Source of the DNA: Atopobium sp. oral taxon 199 str. F0494
Lineage (GTDB): Bacteria > Actinomycetota > Coriobacteriia > Coriobacteriales > Atopobiaceae
Direction of reading: 5' to 3'
DNA length: 64,000 nt
NCBI RefSeq assembly: GCF_000411555.1
Contig: NZ_KE150487.1
Coordinates: 287,768-351,767 of the forward strand
The notes beneath the pieces are model-generated. The model was not told where the DNA came from and did not search any database. It saw nothing but the letters and a program-made list of their open reading frames with translations. Of the stretch, positions 1-9,043 are shown in pieces (position 1 is the stretch's first letter; each line of letters opens with the position of its first letter). A program made the position numbers and the translations under genes.

Positions 1-2
1 GC

Positions 3-302
3 GTTTCAATCCACGCACCCGTGAAGGGTGCGACAACGGCACTGTTACCGGCATAGGCACCGATAACGTGTTTCAATCCACGCACCCGTGAAGGGTGCGA
101 CGTCGCGTACGGTGACCATCGAGTGCGAGGTTCAGGGGTTTCAATCCACGCACCCGTGAAGGGTGCGACTTTATCGGTACTATTTTCAAAGTCGAAAATA
201 GCAGTTTCAATCCACGCACCCGTGAAGGGTGCGACCCGAGAGCCACAATGCAACTCACTACGCTTTGATGGTTTCAATCCACGCACCCGTGAAGGGTGCG
301 AC
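3..302 (-). CRISPR. Type I-C CRISPR array, leader-proximal end, five repeats
   Basis: Five identical 32-bp repeats start at 3, 70, 138, 204 and 271. On the plus strand each begins GTTTCAATCCACGCACCC and ends GGGTGCGAC, with a short inner palindrome. The four complete spacers are 35, 36, 34 and 35 nt and all differ. The reverse complement, ending in GGATTGAAAC, is the usual type I-C repeat orientation, so the array should be transcribed leftwards from the leader between the last repeat and cas2. The copy at 271-302 is therefore the newest end. The array runs off the left edge of the window, so its total size is unknown. Confidence 0.98.
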
Positions 303-476
303 TGTCACTTTATGCATTATTTTGCATTGACATCTCTATTTTATACTTTCTGGAGGCTTTTGGAATTTTGGTAACCAAAATAAATCTGTTTTGGTTATAA
401 ATACCCCCCCCCCAAAGACTGCGCGAATCTCCCGTATATAATCCATTGCTCACGGTTCGCGCACACAATTAGTATC
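303..476 (-). promoter_or_regulatory. CRISPR leader
   Basis: An AT-rich gap between the first repeat and the cas2 stop, where the array promoter and the Cas1-Cas2 integration signals are expected. It contains an interrupted palindrome, ATTTTGGT-A-ACCAAAAT (365-381), a related half-site TTTTGGTT just to the right, and a run of ten C (G on the transcribed strand) at 404-413. Leader role is inferred from position; no -10/-35 pair is convincing. Confidence 0.7.
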
Positions 477-779
477 TTAAATGCATAAAATCCCCTCGGG
501 ATCATAAGAACTTTTAGCACCTACATGATCAACTCGGTTTTTCCATTGCTTGCCTAAATTATAGAACCGTAAACTATCCTTTTCTTTGTCGATAATTCTA
601 ACAAGCTCATGTTTCATACTTTCATATTGACTGGGGTCAACTAGACATTCAAATACAGAGTATTGAACTCTTTGCCCGTATTGCATACAAACTTTCGCGA
701 CTCGCCGCAAACGTCTTGCTCCATTAACATCTCCACTTGCAACATCATAGGTCACCAAAACATACACAATTACCTCCAA
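477..779 (-). CDS. cas2: CRISPR-associated endoribonuclease/integration factor Cas2
   Basis: 100 residues, normal for Cas2. The N-terminus has the ferredoxin-like first strand with the conserved Asp in VLVTYDV, followed by a basic helix (RRLRRVAKVC) and the QYSVFEC strand. Cas2 dimers bridge two Cas1 dimers in the spacer-integration complex. It is the last gene of the cas operon and its start overlaps the cas1 stop by 10 bases, which suggests translational coupling. Confidence 0.97.
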   Translation of the reverse strand: MEVIVYVLVTYDVASGDVNGARRLRRVAKVCMQYGQRVQYSVFECLVDPSQYESMKHELVRIIDKEKDSLRFYNLGKQWKNRVDHVGAKSSYDPEGILCI

Positions 780-1789
780 AAAAATGCAGGATAATCGCTA
801 AGATCTCCTCTTAGATACCGAGAAAATAACTGAGCTTGAACGAACGGAACAAGACCCAAAGGCATTTTTTCTTTTAAAAACGGATGAATAATCTGACTCT
901 GTTTCTTTTGCTGCCAGTAACCTATCGCTTTCTTGAGCGAAGCATCTTTGAAGAAGAACCCTTGGGATTGAGTGAGAAAATCTGTTTCAGAAAGCTGCTT
1001 CCGGTTGAACAATGAGAGGACAAATCGATCTACCATGGGAGCGCGTAGCTCTTCAATAAGATCAAGAGCGAGACTTGCTCTTCCAGGTCGGCAGGCATGC
1101 AAATACCCCATTTGTGGATCAAGGCCAACAGATTCACAAGCAGACAATAGCTCTCGGCTTAACATTGTATAAAAAAATGAAAGAACAGCATTGACGGGAT
1201 CTTTAGGTGGTCGCTTCTTCCGGCCTGAAAAAATTATATTTTCACAGCGCAAGGCCCCACCTAATGCTGAGTAGTAAAGATGAGCGGCATTGCCTTCAAC
1301 ACCTCTCAGCTCATCAAGATTATTGCAATAGAATATTTCTTTTTTACTATTTTCCAGTGCATCGACAATTCGGTCTACGCCAATATCTTTCATATCTGAA
1401 TAGTCGCGGGCATAGTGCTGAAGTACTAGTCTTGCGTTATGAATTTTCGCACTAACAAAACGCTTTGCAATCGAAAGGCATGCCGATGAATCCATTGAGA
1501 GCCTATATTGTTCTCTTCTGAGCAAGACATTGCCAGATGTTGGACCGTTCACATGAGCTTGGAACCTTCCTCTTTCATCTAGGATAGAAACAGAAATTCC
1601 ATGCATCGCACAGGCTCCAAGTACAGAGGTGCTGCAGCCGACATGTCCAAACAGAACAACTCCTTCAAGAAGATGAAAAGGTACACTCATTATTTTCTTC
1701 TGATCAACATATACAGCAAGAGCATCATCTTTTTTTCGAAGGTAGGCATCAGGGTTTGTTAGATAAAGCGTATTTAAAAGTCTTTTCAT
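770..1789 (-). CDS. cas1: CRISPR-associated integrase Cas1 (type I-C)
   Basis: 339 residues, usual for I-C Cas1. The metal-binding residues are visible: Glu165 in RGVEGNAA, His231 in GYLHACRPGR and Glu246 in DLIEELRAP. An N-terminal beta domain precedes the all-helical catalytic domain. Cas1 is the metal-dependent integrase that inserts spacers at the leader-repeat junction. It sits six bases downstream of cas4 and overlaps cas2, giving the compact cas4-cas1-cas2 adaptation module. Confidence 0.97.
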   Translation of the reverse strand: MKRLLNTLYLTNPDAYLRKKDDALAVYVDQKKIMSVPFHLLEGVVLFGHVGCSTSVLGACAMHGISVSILDERGRFQAHVNGPTSGNVLLRREQYRLSMDSSACLSIAKRFVSAKIHNARLVLQHYARDYSDMKDIGVDRIVDALENSKKEIFYCNNLDELRGVEGNAAHLYYSALGGALRCENIIFSGRKKRPPKDPVNAVLSFFYTMLSRELLSACESVGLDPQMGYLHACRPGRASLALDLIEELRAPMVDRFVLSLFNRKQLSETDFLTQSQGFFFKDASLKKAIGYWQQKKQSQIIHPFLKEKMPLGLVPFVQAQLFSRYLRGDLSDYPAFFWR

Positions 1790-1795
1790 CTCAGT

Positions 1796-2419
1796 TTACT
1801 GCCTCCTGTCAAATTGCATCCAATACTCTTCTATTGCAAAATTACTTATTTTAGGAAGACATTCATCAGCGAGTGAACAACGGCAACATTTTGGGCCTAT
1901 CTTAGCTTGAGGAGTTTTCTCTGCCTCAAAAAGATTGTGCATATGTTCTGCAAGTTCCTTTACCTCACTCCTAAGTTTTTCATTCACCTCTATATATTCT
2001 CTTCTTCGCGTCTCTCCATAAAAAAGAGAAGCCGTAGTAATAGTCTTTCCGTGCATCTCCTCAAGACATAAGACTTGTGCTGTTGCTTGAATCCTATCCC
2101 AATCCTCCACTTTCGGTTTTCCTACCTTATATTCAATAGGTCGAATATAAGAATCGGCGCCGCCAACACCGTATTCCACAATGTCAGCGACACCATATAG
2201 CCCAAGTGAATAACTTACAAGATGAACCCCACGTTCAGCTCTTACGCCATCAACACAAGAATATCCTGCCATATCCACACGCTCATGAAAGTAATTACCA
2301 CGTACCGTGTCGATACTATCTTTCCAAATCTTCTCTAAATGAATGAGAGCCCATTGACGTTCACAATATGCCAGATGCTGTAAGCCTGAGAGAGCCAGCA
2401 GCTCGTCCTCGGTGTACAT
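1796..2419 (-). CDS. cas4: CRISPR-associated exonuclease Cas4
   Basis: 207 residues. The iron-sulfur cysteines typical of Cas4 are present: Cys19 in AYCERQW, then a C-terminal cluster CCRCSLADEC (about 178-187). The RecB-type nuclease core is seen as GVADIVEY (Asp79) and PIEYKVGKPK (Glu96, Lys98). Cas4 trims prespacers and helps choose PAM-containing ones. It lies directly between the interference genes and cas1, as usual in type I-C. Confidence 0.95.
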   Translation of the reverse strand: MYTEDELLALSGLQHLAYCERQWALIHLEKIWKDSIDTVRGNYFHERVDMAGYSCVDGVRAERGVHLVSYSLGLYGVADIVEYGVGGADSYIRPIEYKVGKPKVEDWDRIQATAQVLCLEEMHGKTITTASLFYGETRRREYIEVNEKLRSEVKELAEHMHNLFEAEKTPQAKIGPKCCRCSLADECLPKISNFAIEEYWMQFDRRQ

Positions 2420-2425
2420 GACAGC

Positions 2426-3340
2426 CTATATGGAAGGCGCTATATAGTCGTAAATCTCCACCTCAATGCCGGGCATTTCCTCTTCAGAAACCTTAATCTC
2501 GTAGTCTTCAAATTTTCTTGGTTCTTGATTGGCAGGAATCTTCTTCTCAACCTGCACCATATCAAAAAGTGTATGGGCAGGAGCATTGCCAAGTTTGCTC
2601 TCATGCTTGAAGACTACAAGCTTACGCGATGTCATAAGGCCACGAGCAGCGCTGCGATCGCTCTCGAACATGTTCATGAAAGCCTCCCACAGAAGGTCGA
2701 GGTCAGCCTGGCAAAAACTAGATTTCTCGGCAAGGAAGGCAGAAACGAATCCCTCTATTCGATAAAGACCGTAGGGCACGTACTGCTTACGACCCATAGT
2801 CTTATTGTCCTTATCTTCCTTGGCTTCCGTTGCGGCCATTCGCGTGATGCTCATCTCAAGCGGCACGACTGGATCGATGGACTCGCCGAAACACAACTGC
2901 ACGGGACCACGCACCTGGCCGCAGTTAACACCCGTTGTCATAACCGCACCAAAGGTCCTGATGTCGAAGAAGTTGTTGCACATGAATCTGGTGACCTTCA
3001 GCTGCTCCTCGACCTTCTTGGGCAGCTTCTTTTTTTGCGGCGTCAAATTGTAATGCCTATACGCTCTAAGATTGCGCTCGTTGAGAACAGCACCCTCCTG
3101 CACGTAAATCTTGTAGCCCAACTCTCCCTCATTAGTGTCCGGATCGTCTATGGCCTCTCCCTTTATAAGATTGACGTAATTGCGAATCTTACGCTTGATG
3201 CATACATCGGAAATAATCCCACGCGAGGTATCAGGATCGATGCGCGGGAGATTTCCTGCATCGGGGTCACCATTGGGGTTGCCGTTTTTGACATCACAGA
3301 AGAAGACGAAATCGTAACGGTTCTTGATAGGTTCTGCCAT
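2426..3340 (-). CDS. cas7: Cascade backbone subunit Cas7 (Csd2 type)
   Basis: 304 residues, with the family start RYDFVFFCDVKNGNPNGDPDAGN and the FGAVMTTGVNCGQVRGPVQ segment characteristic of Csd2/Cas7. Several copies wrap the crRNA in the I-C interference complex. It lies 9 bases after cas8c and 6 bases before cas4. The segment TRMAATEAKEDKDNKTMGRK is typical of this subfamily. Nothing looks broken. Confidence 0.96.
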   Translation of the reverse strand: MAEPIKNRYDFVFFCDVKNGNPNGDPDAGNLPRIDPDTSRGIISDVCIKRKIRNYVNLIKGEAIDDPDTNEGELGYKIYVQEGAVLNERNLRAYRHYNLTPQKKKLPKKVEEQLKVTRFMCNNFFDIRTFGAVMTTGVNCGQVRGPVQLCFGESIDPVVPLEMSITRMAATEAKEDKDNKTMGRKQYVPYGLYRIEGFVSAFLAEKSSFCQADLDLLWEAFMNMFESDRSAARGLMTSRKLVVFKHESKLGNAPAHTLFDMVQVEKKIPANQEPRKFEDYEIKVSEEEMPGIEVEIYDYIAPSI

Positions 3341-3349
3341 GATATTCTC

Positions 3350-3709
3350 CTAATTCTCACTGAGTCTACTGTCTGCAGTTTCATTGGATTCACTACCATT
3401 TTGTTTGTGTGAAGTCCAGAGATCTACGCGCTCTTGGTAGTACCCGATAAAGAACTCACCCTGATCCTCCATGGAGAGCGTCCCTGGATAGGGATTATCT
3501 GAGAGCTTCTTTCCCACTATCTCGTCAAGTTCCTTTTCAAGGATAACATTCAATCCTGGCTTCTTCTTGCGCAAATCGCTTAGGTGGTTCTGGCAACCAT
3601 GCATGAGCGTCGGCATCACACGAGCCGGCGTAACTGATGCGGAACCTATATACTTATCCCGGATGGTTGCATTGGTGGTTCCCAACGCCTCCGACTGCGC
3701 TCTTTCCAT
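3350..3709 (-). CDS. cas11: Candidate Cas11c from an internal start in cas8c
   Basis: In characterised type I-C systems the small subunit Cas11 is translated from inside cas8c. Here an in-frame ATG at codon 490 of cas8c (MERAQSEALG) would give 119 residues, close to the known size, covering the helical C-terminus. A GTG lies immediately before it. No strong Shine-Dalgarno sequence is visible upstream, so this is inferred from family knowledge and length, not shown directly. Confidence 0.4.
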   Translation of the reverse strand: MERAQSEALGTTNATIRDKYIGSASVTPARVMPTLMHGCQNHLSDLRKKKPGLNVILEKELDEIVGKKLSDNPYPGTLSMEDQGEFFIGYYQERVDLWTSHKQNGSESNETADSRLSEN

Positions 3710-5176
3710 CACGGCAAACAATCTACCAAGAAGGTACCCTACGTTGTTGTTGTCTCTATTTAAAGCCACGTCAATCTCGCTTTCTCTTATTGATGGAATT
3801 CCCGAAACACGCCGCGTGCGGACAAGGCAAGCTTTGATGAGCGATGCACGCTGACCTATGTCCCAACTGTTGTTTGACCCATGGTCTGCCCGCATGCGCG
3901 AGAGCAAAGTGCTGAGCAACGAACGGGGAAACCTGCCGCCAGTGAGCATCGCCTGCACACAAGGGTTCACAAGTGTGGAGGGGATATTCTCGTACTTTCT
4001 CTGAACGGCACATTGTCTGATGAGTTGAAACAGCGAAGTCTCCCGCACGCCTACCATCTCAATATCCCGCAGGTATTGGCCATAGTGCTCAGCCACTTCT
4101 CCAAGTGTGGCAGTCTCAAAGAACCGAACAGAAAGTCGCGCAGCGTTGGGAGATATGCCCAATACGTAGTAACGCACGTCAGGATTAAAGCTCATACTAA
4201 AAGGACGTCCGTTTTTGATACCTTCAATTGCATTACGGACACGATCAACAATTGCCGAGTCCTCAGCGACCTTATTTCCGTCGTTCCCACCAAGGAAATG
4301 CGTGAGCAGGCTGTCCTCGTCAGGCGATGGCCTGTCGCTCCAGAACGTAAAGGTAGTATCGCCCAAGTGAACCTTGCGTTCTGGGTCAGAGAGCAGCATC
4401 TTGAGGGCTGTACCCGCTCCAAAGGCAACCCGCTCTGAAACCGAGGCATTGTAGGCTTGGGTCTTGCCGTAGGAATTGAACGAATCACAGTTGAACGAAA
4501 TGAGAGAGGCGCCGGAAGACTGCGCACCAGCAAAGCCTGTCACTGGCAAAAAGACACGGGCTAACATAGCTTTCTCACTCGTGACAGAGCACTGACCGGA
4601 GGTGCTGCTTTCGGGGTTTTCTGTACGATAACGATTCCAAGCATCAATCACAGACGGACGTTCATGAGCAAAAAATCCTTCTCCTGCAAAGTTCTCGACA
4701 TAAAAAACAAGAAGGTTGCTTTTATTGTTTGCCTGTTTGAAAGACAGGATATCTTCTAATCGCCCTACATCCCACTGTCCCATCGGAAGACTTTGTGAGA
4801 AGAACTTGCGCACTGCGTCTGCAACGAAATCATCGCAGTGTTTGAGCACATTCTCGTGTAGCTCGCGCGATTTATTGCGCTTCTCGGTGCTACCTAGTCC
4901 AAACAGATACTCTGCCGTATCACAAAGAAAATAGGGTCTGACATTTGAGCTCCGTCGTTCGTTTAATGGTCGTGGAACGAGCATAACTGTATGCTCGTTG
5001 TCATTCTTGCTCCCTCCTTGTGACAAAGAGAGGATATTCTTCAGCTCACCATTTTCCGAAAGGACAATCTCCCAGAACACTTTCTCAGCGCTCATGCCTT
5101 CGGGTGGTGTTTGTCCGGATTTTTTTGGGTCGGCAGCATAGCGCTCGTAGAGGTCGTAAAGGTCCCTGATAATCAT
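3350..5176 (-). CDS. cas8c: Cascade large subunit Cas8c (Csd1)
   Basis: 608 residues, usual for Csd1/Cas8c. The N-terminal half begins MIIRDLYDLYERYA and contains the ASVSERVAFGAGTALKMLL block; a long region then leads to the helical C-terminus ending in the Cas11-like part. Cas8c recognises the PAM and contacts Cas3 in the I-C effector. The start overlaps the cas5 stop by four bases (ATGA). Assignment rests on family resemblance and on its place between cas5 and cas7. Confidence 0.94.
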   Translation of the reverse strand: MIIRDLYDLYERYAADPKKSGQTPPEGMSAEKVFWEIVLSENGELKNILSLSQGGSKNDNEHTVMLVPRPLNERRSSNVRPYFLCDTAEYLFGLGSTEKRNKSRELHENVLKHCDDFVADAVRKFFSQSLPMGQWDVGRLEDILSFKQANNKSNLLVFYVENFAGEGFFAHERPSVIDAWNRYRTENPESSTSGQCSVTSEKAMLARVFLPVTGFAGAQSSGASLISFNCDSFNSYGKTQAYNASVSERVAFGAGTALKMLLSDPERKVHLGDTTFTFWSDRPSPDEDSLLTHFLGGNDGNKVAEDSAIVDRVRNAIEGIKNGRPFSMSFNPDVRYYVLGISPNAARLSVRFFETATLGEVAEHYGQYLRDIEMVGVRETSLFQLIRQCAVQRKYENIPSTLVNPCVQAMLTGGRFPRSLLSTLLSRMRADHGSNNSWDIGQRASLIKACLVRTRRVSGIPSIRESEIDVALNRDNNNVGYLLGRLFAVMERAQSEALGTTNATIRDKYIGSASVTPARVMPTLMHGCQNHLSDLRKKKPGLNVILEKELDEIVGKKLSDNPYPGTLSMEDQGEFFIGYYQERVDLWTSHKQNGSESNETADSRLSEN

Positions 5177-5856
5177 CCAATCACCTCTCGCGCAGCTGTG
5201 GAGACGTCGATGACGCCGCCTCTCATGACGGCACGGAAGAACTTAGGCTCAGGGTGCTCCATATCCGCAAAGTCCAAATCGTAGAGCATAAAACCAAGGT
5301 CCTTCTCAGAAACTCCTGCATATGCGGAGAGAGGAACGTTCTCCCCCTCCTCAACTAATGAAACTTCTGCGGAGAACTCCCTGCACCCAAGATAAGGCTG
5401 ATTGAAGCACTGACCCTTGCGCAGGCGCCGCAGGACAATGTTGTAGTGCTTCTCAACCGTATCGTCCTCACCCACGCGGTTAGTCAAATCGAAGTGGGCA
5501 TTGACGACATATGCAACGTCCCGTAACAGCAAAGTTGCGCGCTGCTGGCGGTCTGTCGATACGGTTTCATAGAGGGGCAGGTTTTTACCTCCCTCGATTG
5601 ACTTAGCGCCCGCCGATCCACTGTAGGGAAGTTTACTTCCCACCTCGTTGCGGCGAAACGTCTCGAAGCGAATCTTGTTGAGCACCTCAATGCTATCAAT
5701 GTGCCATGTGATTGCTGGTTTCCAATACACGGCCTCTAGGATTCCACGTGCCGCCGATGGCGTCATCACGTCATAGCTAACGCGCTCCGCCTTCATCTCG
5801 GGACGCGTGAAGCATGCGCGTGGTCCTTTTACCAGCATCTTTATGCCATATCCCAT
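5173..5856 (-). CDS. cas5c: Cas5c, pre-crRNA processing endoribonuclease
   Basis: 227 residues. In type I-C, which lacks Cas6, Cas5 cuts the repeat and caps the 5' handle of the crRNA. The N-terminus GIKMLVKGPRACFTRPEMK and the following YDVMTPSAARGILEAVYW are family hallmarks. The GRxPyLGxReF-like segment is present as NQPYLGCREFSAEV. The gene lies about 50 bases after cas3 and overlaps cas8c by 4 bases. Confidence 0.96.
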   Translation of the reverse strand: MGYGIKMLVKGPRACFTRPEMKAERVSYDVMTPSAARGILEAVYWKPAITWHIDSIEVLNKIRFETFRRNEVGSKLPYSGSAGAKSIEGGKNLPLYETVSTDRQQRATLLLRDVAYVVNAHFDLTNRVGEDDTVEKHYNIVLRRLRKGQCFNQPYLGCREFSAEVSLVEEGENVPLSAYAGVSEKDLGFMLYDLDFADMEHPEPKFFRAVMRGGVIDVSTAAREVIG

Positions 5857-5910
5857 GTATCTCCTCCTTTCCTTGAATAGCTTTGTCCCAATCGTAATGC
5901 ACGAGGTGCG

Positions 5911-8382
5911 TCATAGTACCATCACATTGAGTACCTCCTCATCCGGTGGGAGAAGACCCGTCTCTTCGCTGTAGACTGTACGGCAGTCGTCCTCCATGCG
6001 CAGCACGTTTACAAGACCCAGGTGTTCGATGAGTCCCTCTTGCTCTAACTCGCGCATGAGCTGAGGGTATACGCTTACGCTATAAGGCTGCAGCTGTCGT
6101 ATAAGGGACGCCTCTTCACGAAAGGCCTCATGAGAGTGCAGGCGACTAAACAACTTCATACCCTTTTCATTCCAAGGGACGAAGACGGATTCACCTGAGT
6201 CTTCTATGACCCTATAGGTACGAGCGTACATCTCAAAGTCGTAGCAATAGTCCATGTAGCGCGATAGGAGACCCTTACTGAACGAAAGATGTTTCTGGTC
6301 AGACATGTCCTCGTAGAGTCCCGAGGAACCGTACTTCCTATGGCCCTTTCCGTCGTCTCCCACTATACATTTAGCATCAAGGCCTTCGGTCTGATAGCAA
6401 CGCCTAAAGTAGAGGTCGACCGTATTCGCGTCAATGCCTAAGCCATCTACATTGAGCAGCTCAGATGCAATCGAGCGTGTCTTTCCCAGGAAAGAGCGCG
6501 TTCCTGACCGTACGAAAGCCTCATCCCTCTCGGCGAACTCGAAGATAAAAACATCTCCCGGAACCTTCTCGCCTACCTCATCGGTGCGTCCTCCATTGCG
6601 GTTACAGCGTCCCGCCGCCTGCACGATAGAATCCAGTCCAGCCATCTCGCGCCAGACGATAGGGAAATCGACATCCACACCCGCTTCTATAAGCTGGGTT
6701 GATATGACTACGCATCGTTTCCCTGCATCAAGCCGATTTCGTATCTTTGCAATCATCTGTGATCTGTGCACTGGAATCATGTGTGCGCTCAGATGAAAGA
6801 AACCTTCTTCATAAGGCTCTCTATTGTCCTCGATCAAAGCGCTCTCGCGCGCTCGGGCCACCACGTCGCGATAGAGAGTAAGCGCCTCAGCTTTCTTGCC
6901 AACAACACATAGTGCTTGATGCAATTGTATGAGTTTATCCACCAAGTCCTTTTCTAGAATCTCGCCCACTATCTGGTAGTGGACTCGTCCATCAAACGCC
7001 TTTGAGAATAGTTCCTCGTGTGCGCGACACAGTTCATGGGGGCAAGAGCCGAACGGCCACTCGTTTTGCACGGCTGGCTGCGTCGCTGTACAGAGCACGA
7101 TGCTCGCACCGAAGTCGAGTGCCAATTCCTCGAGTGCCGCAAGCGTCGGGTGTATGAGCTCGATTGGTATGGTCTGTGCCTCGTCAAGTACGATAACGCT
7201 ATTCGCAATGTTGTGCAGCTTGCGGCATTTTCCTGGCTTGTTTGAGAACAACGACTCCAGCAGCTGAACATTCGTAGTAACCACGATGGGCGCATCCCAA
7301 TTCTGTACGGCAAGCCGCTCGTATTCGCGTCCTTCCTTCGCCGCTTCCTCAAAGTCGTAATTCGAGTGATGCTCAAGAACGTTATCAGCACCAAAAATAT
7401 CCCTAAAAATAGTGGCGCTCTGCTCGACGATGGACGTAAAGGGGATGGCATAGATGACACGCTCGAGATCGTTCTCCGCCGCATGACGCAAGGCGAACTC
7501 CATAGACGAAAGCGTCTTACCACCGCCGGTCGGCACCGTGAGGGTGAAAAGGCCAGGCTTGGATACCGCTCCCTCTCTGCAATCGGCAAGAACGGCAGCA
7601 CGTGCTTCGTTGACCGGCGTGTTCCCAGCCTTACCCGCCAGCCTCTCGAGATGATTTTCGAGTCTATCGAGCAACATGGGAATGGAGTCGTAGTCATGCC
7701 CCCTCTTCTCCGCCACCTCAGGGCTCATAAAGCTCTCCGTGTCAATCCAATCGGCATCGACAAGACACGAGAACAGCATGCGCGTCAGAGCCTGCCCCGA
7801 AAAGGATAGATGTTGCTGGAAGATTTGTCGCACCGCATTATCTTGCAGGGCTTCAGGGGATGATCTCATGATGCGGGAAAGCATCGTTGGTTCAAGGTCA
7901 ACTCGATCCGGGGGGACAACATCAGGAAACTCATCTATCATGACATAGTACGGACTGTAGTCATCAATGGCTTTTCCTGGGGAAGGTGGGGTGCCAAGGC
8001 GCTCTATCCTATTCTCCATATCGATAGAGGTCTTCATACCGCCATGATGTCCTAGGATTGCATAAGCCAAAAGTTCGCCCACATAGGCCCCACTACCACA
8101 TGCGTCATCTTTATCACCTCGGCCGCCATAGAGCTCAAGCGCACGTTTCGCACCAAACGCCGCATGATCTACGCTTACAGGCCTGTTGTGCAGGCGCTCA
8201 TTCTGGAACCTGTCGCATGACTTACCCGCGTCATGCAAGAGGCCGAGTGCACGACCCCATTGCTCGTAGCCAAACGTGGATGCAAATTCGGCGCTCAGTT
8301 CCGACACGTTTACCAGATGCTCAGACAGAGGCTGCCATTCAGCTTCATCCTCGTCTTTTGAATGTGCCCACAGAATACTCAT
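5911..8382 (-). CDS. cas3: CRISPR-associated nuclease-helicase Cas3
   Basis: About 823 residues: an N-terminal HD nuclease fused to an SF2 helicase. The HD domain shows LLHDAGK, a second His-Asp pair in SVDHAAF, and ILGHHGG. The helicase shows Walker A VPTGGGKT, a DEAQ box in VLDEAQTIP (many Cas3 proteins have DEAH), STQLIEAGVDVDF and motif VI QAAGRCNRNG. Cas3 unwinds and degrades targets marked by Cascade. I chose the ATG at 8382 because GAGGGG lies just upstream; an ATG four codons earlier at 8394 is the alternative. It is the first gene of the operon, and the 119-bp gap to its right should hold the cas promoter. Confidence 0.96.
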   Translation of the reverse strand: MSILWAHSKDEDEAEWQPLSEHLVNVSELSAEFASTFGYEQWGRALGLLHDAGKSCDRFQNERLHNRPVSVDHAAFGAKRALELYGGRGDKDDACGSGAYVGELLAYAILGHHGGMKTSIDMENRIERLGTPPSPGKAIDDYSPYYVMIDEFPDVVPPDRVDLEPTMLSRIMRSSPEALQDNAVRQIFQQHLSFSGQALTRMLFSCLVDADWIDTESFMSPEVAEKRGHDYDSIPMLLDRLENHLERLAGKAGNTPVNEARAAVLADCREGAVSKPGLFTLTVPTGGGKTLSSMEFALRHAAENDLERVIYAIPFTSIVEQSATIFRDIFGADNVLEHHSNYDFEEAAKEGREYERLAVQNWDAPIVVTTNVQLLESLFSNKPGKCRKLHNIANSVIVLDEAQTIPIELIHPTLAALEELALDFGASIVLCTATQPAVQNEWPFGSCPHELCRAHEELFSKAFDGRVHYQIVGEILEKDLVDKLIQLHQALCVVGKKAEALTLYRDVVARARESALIEDNREPYEEGFFHLSAHMIPVHRSQMIAKIRNRLDAGKRCVVISTQLIEAGVDVDFPIVWREMAGLDSIVQAAGRCNRNGGRTDEVGEKVPGDVFIFEFAERDEAFVRSGTRSFLGKTRSIASELLNVDGLGIDANTVDLYFRRCYQTEGLDAKCIVGDDGKGHRKYGSSGLYEDMSDQKHLSFSKGLLSRYMDYCYDFEMYARTYRVIEDSGESVFVPWNEKGMKLFSRLHSHEAFREEASLIRQLQPYSVSVYPQLMRELEQEGLIEHLGLVNVLRMEDDCRTVYSEETGLLPPDEEVLNVMVL

Positions 8383-8513
8383 AGTGCCCCTCATTTTGTT
8401 AGTTATACGGCCGCACTTTATTAAACTCTCTCCTATAAGAATCTTGTTCTATTTATACGTCATCATCTTCTCTTTGTTCTTGAATCCTTTGTAATATCCT
8501 GCAAGCGGTATAA

Positions 8514-8979
8514 TTAGCGATGCAAATGCCTTGAAAAAAATAAAGGCCTGTCAAAATTTCCTTTGGTGTCGAAGCACAATCGAAAATAAGATTCAAAAAA
8601 ACCATCGATATATCCTCTCTGCGAATCAAGAAAGTATCGCAAGAAGGATAGTGCTGCTAAAAGTGGTGCTGGGAGTGCAAGAAGCACTGCAAACTGGGCG
8701 TCTCCTCCAGCGTTGCCGACCAAAACGGTAGTACCACCCCACCAAAGAGCACGGGCCGTGGTGGTAAAGACGAATGGAGTGACAAGCATTAGATTTAAAA
8801 ACAATGGGAGCACCGAAGATAATAGGCTCATTTGATATTAAAGACTGCCGGAAAGACGGCAATTCATCCCAGATATTTTGCATACTTCGACTTACACGCG
8901 GCAACAAAAAGAATAGTAAGTCCGATAGTCGTATTAGCACCGCCAATAAAAATGAACCACAGATAGAAAAGTCTCGCAA
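8514..8979 (-). pseudogene. Remnant of a PTS EIIC (lactose/cellobiose-type) permease
   Basis: Two overlapping reading frames together give the C-terminal part of a membrane permease. The first ends in SNEPIIFGAPIVF, which matches the conserved NEPIIFGxPIV motif of the Lac/Cel EIIC family. It continues in a second frame as NLMLVTPFVFTTTARALWWGG after a one-base shift in the T/A run near 8794-8801. The second frame has two hydrophobic stretches and then odd sequence. The N-terminal two thirds of an EIIC are missing, so this is a relic. It lies between cas3 and the MurNAc operon. Confidence 0.65.
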
Positions 8980-9043
8980 TGATTGAAGAAATTATCTTGG
9001 TACGAGAAGAACTTTCTCGCCTTAAACAACGCGACCACACAAA

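Noticed and set aside
73-374. Open frames across the CRISPR array
   Set aside because: They only translate the repeat (SIHAPVKGAT-like peptides) and are not genes.
2525-3412. Long plus-strand frame opposite cas7
   Set aside because: A shadow of cas7; no ribosome site or family resemblance, and the coding strand is clearly the minus.
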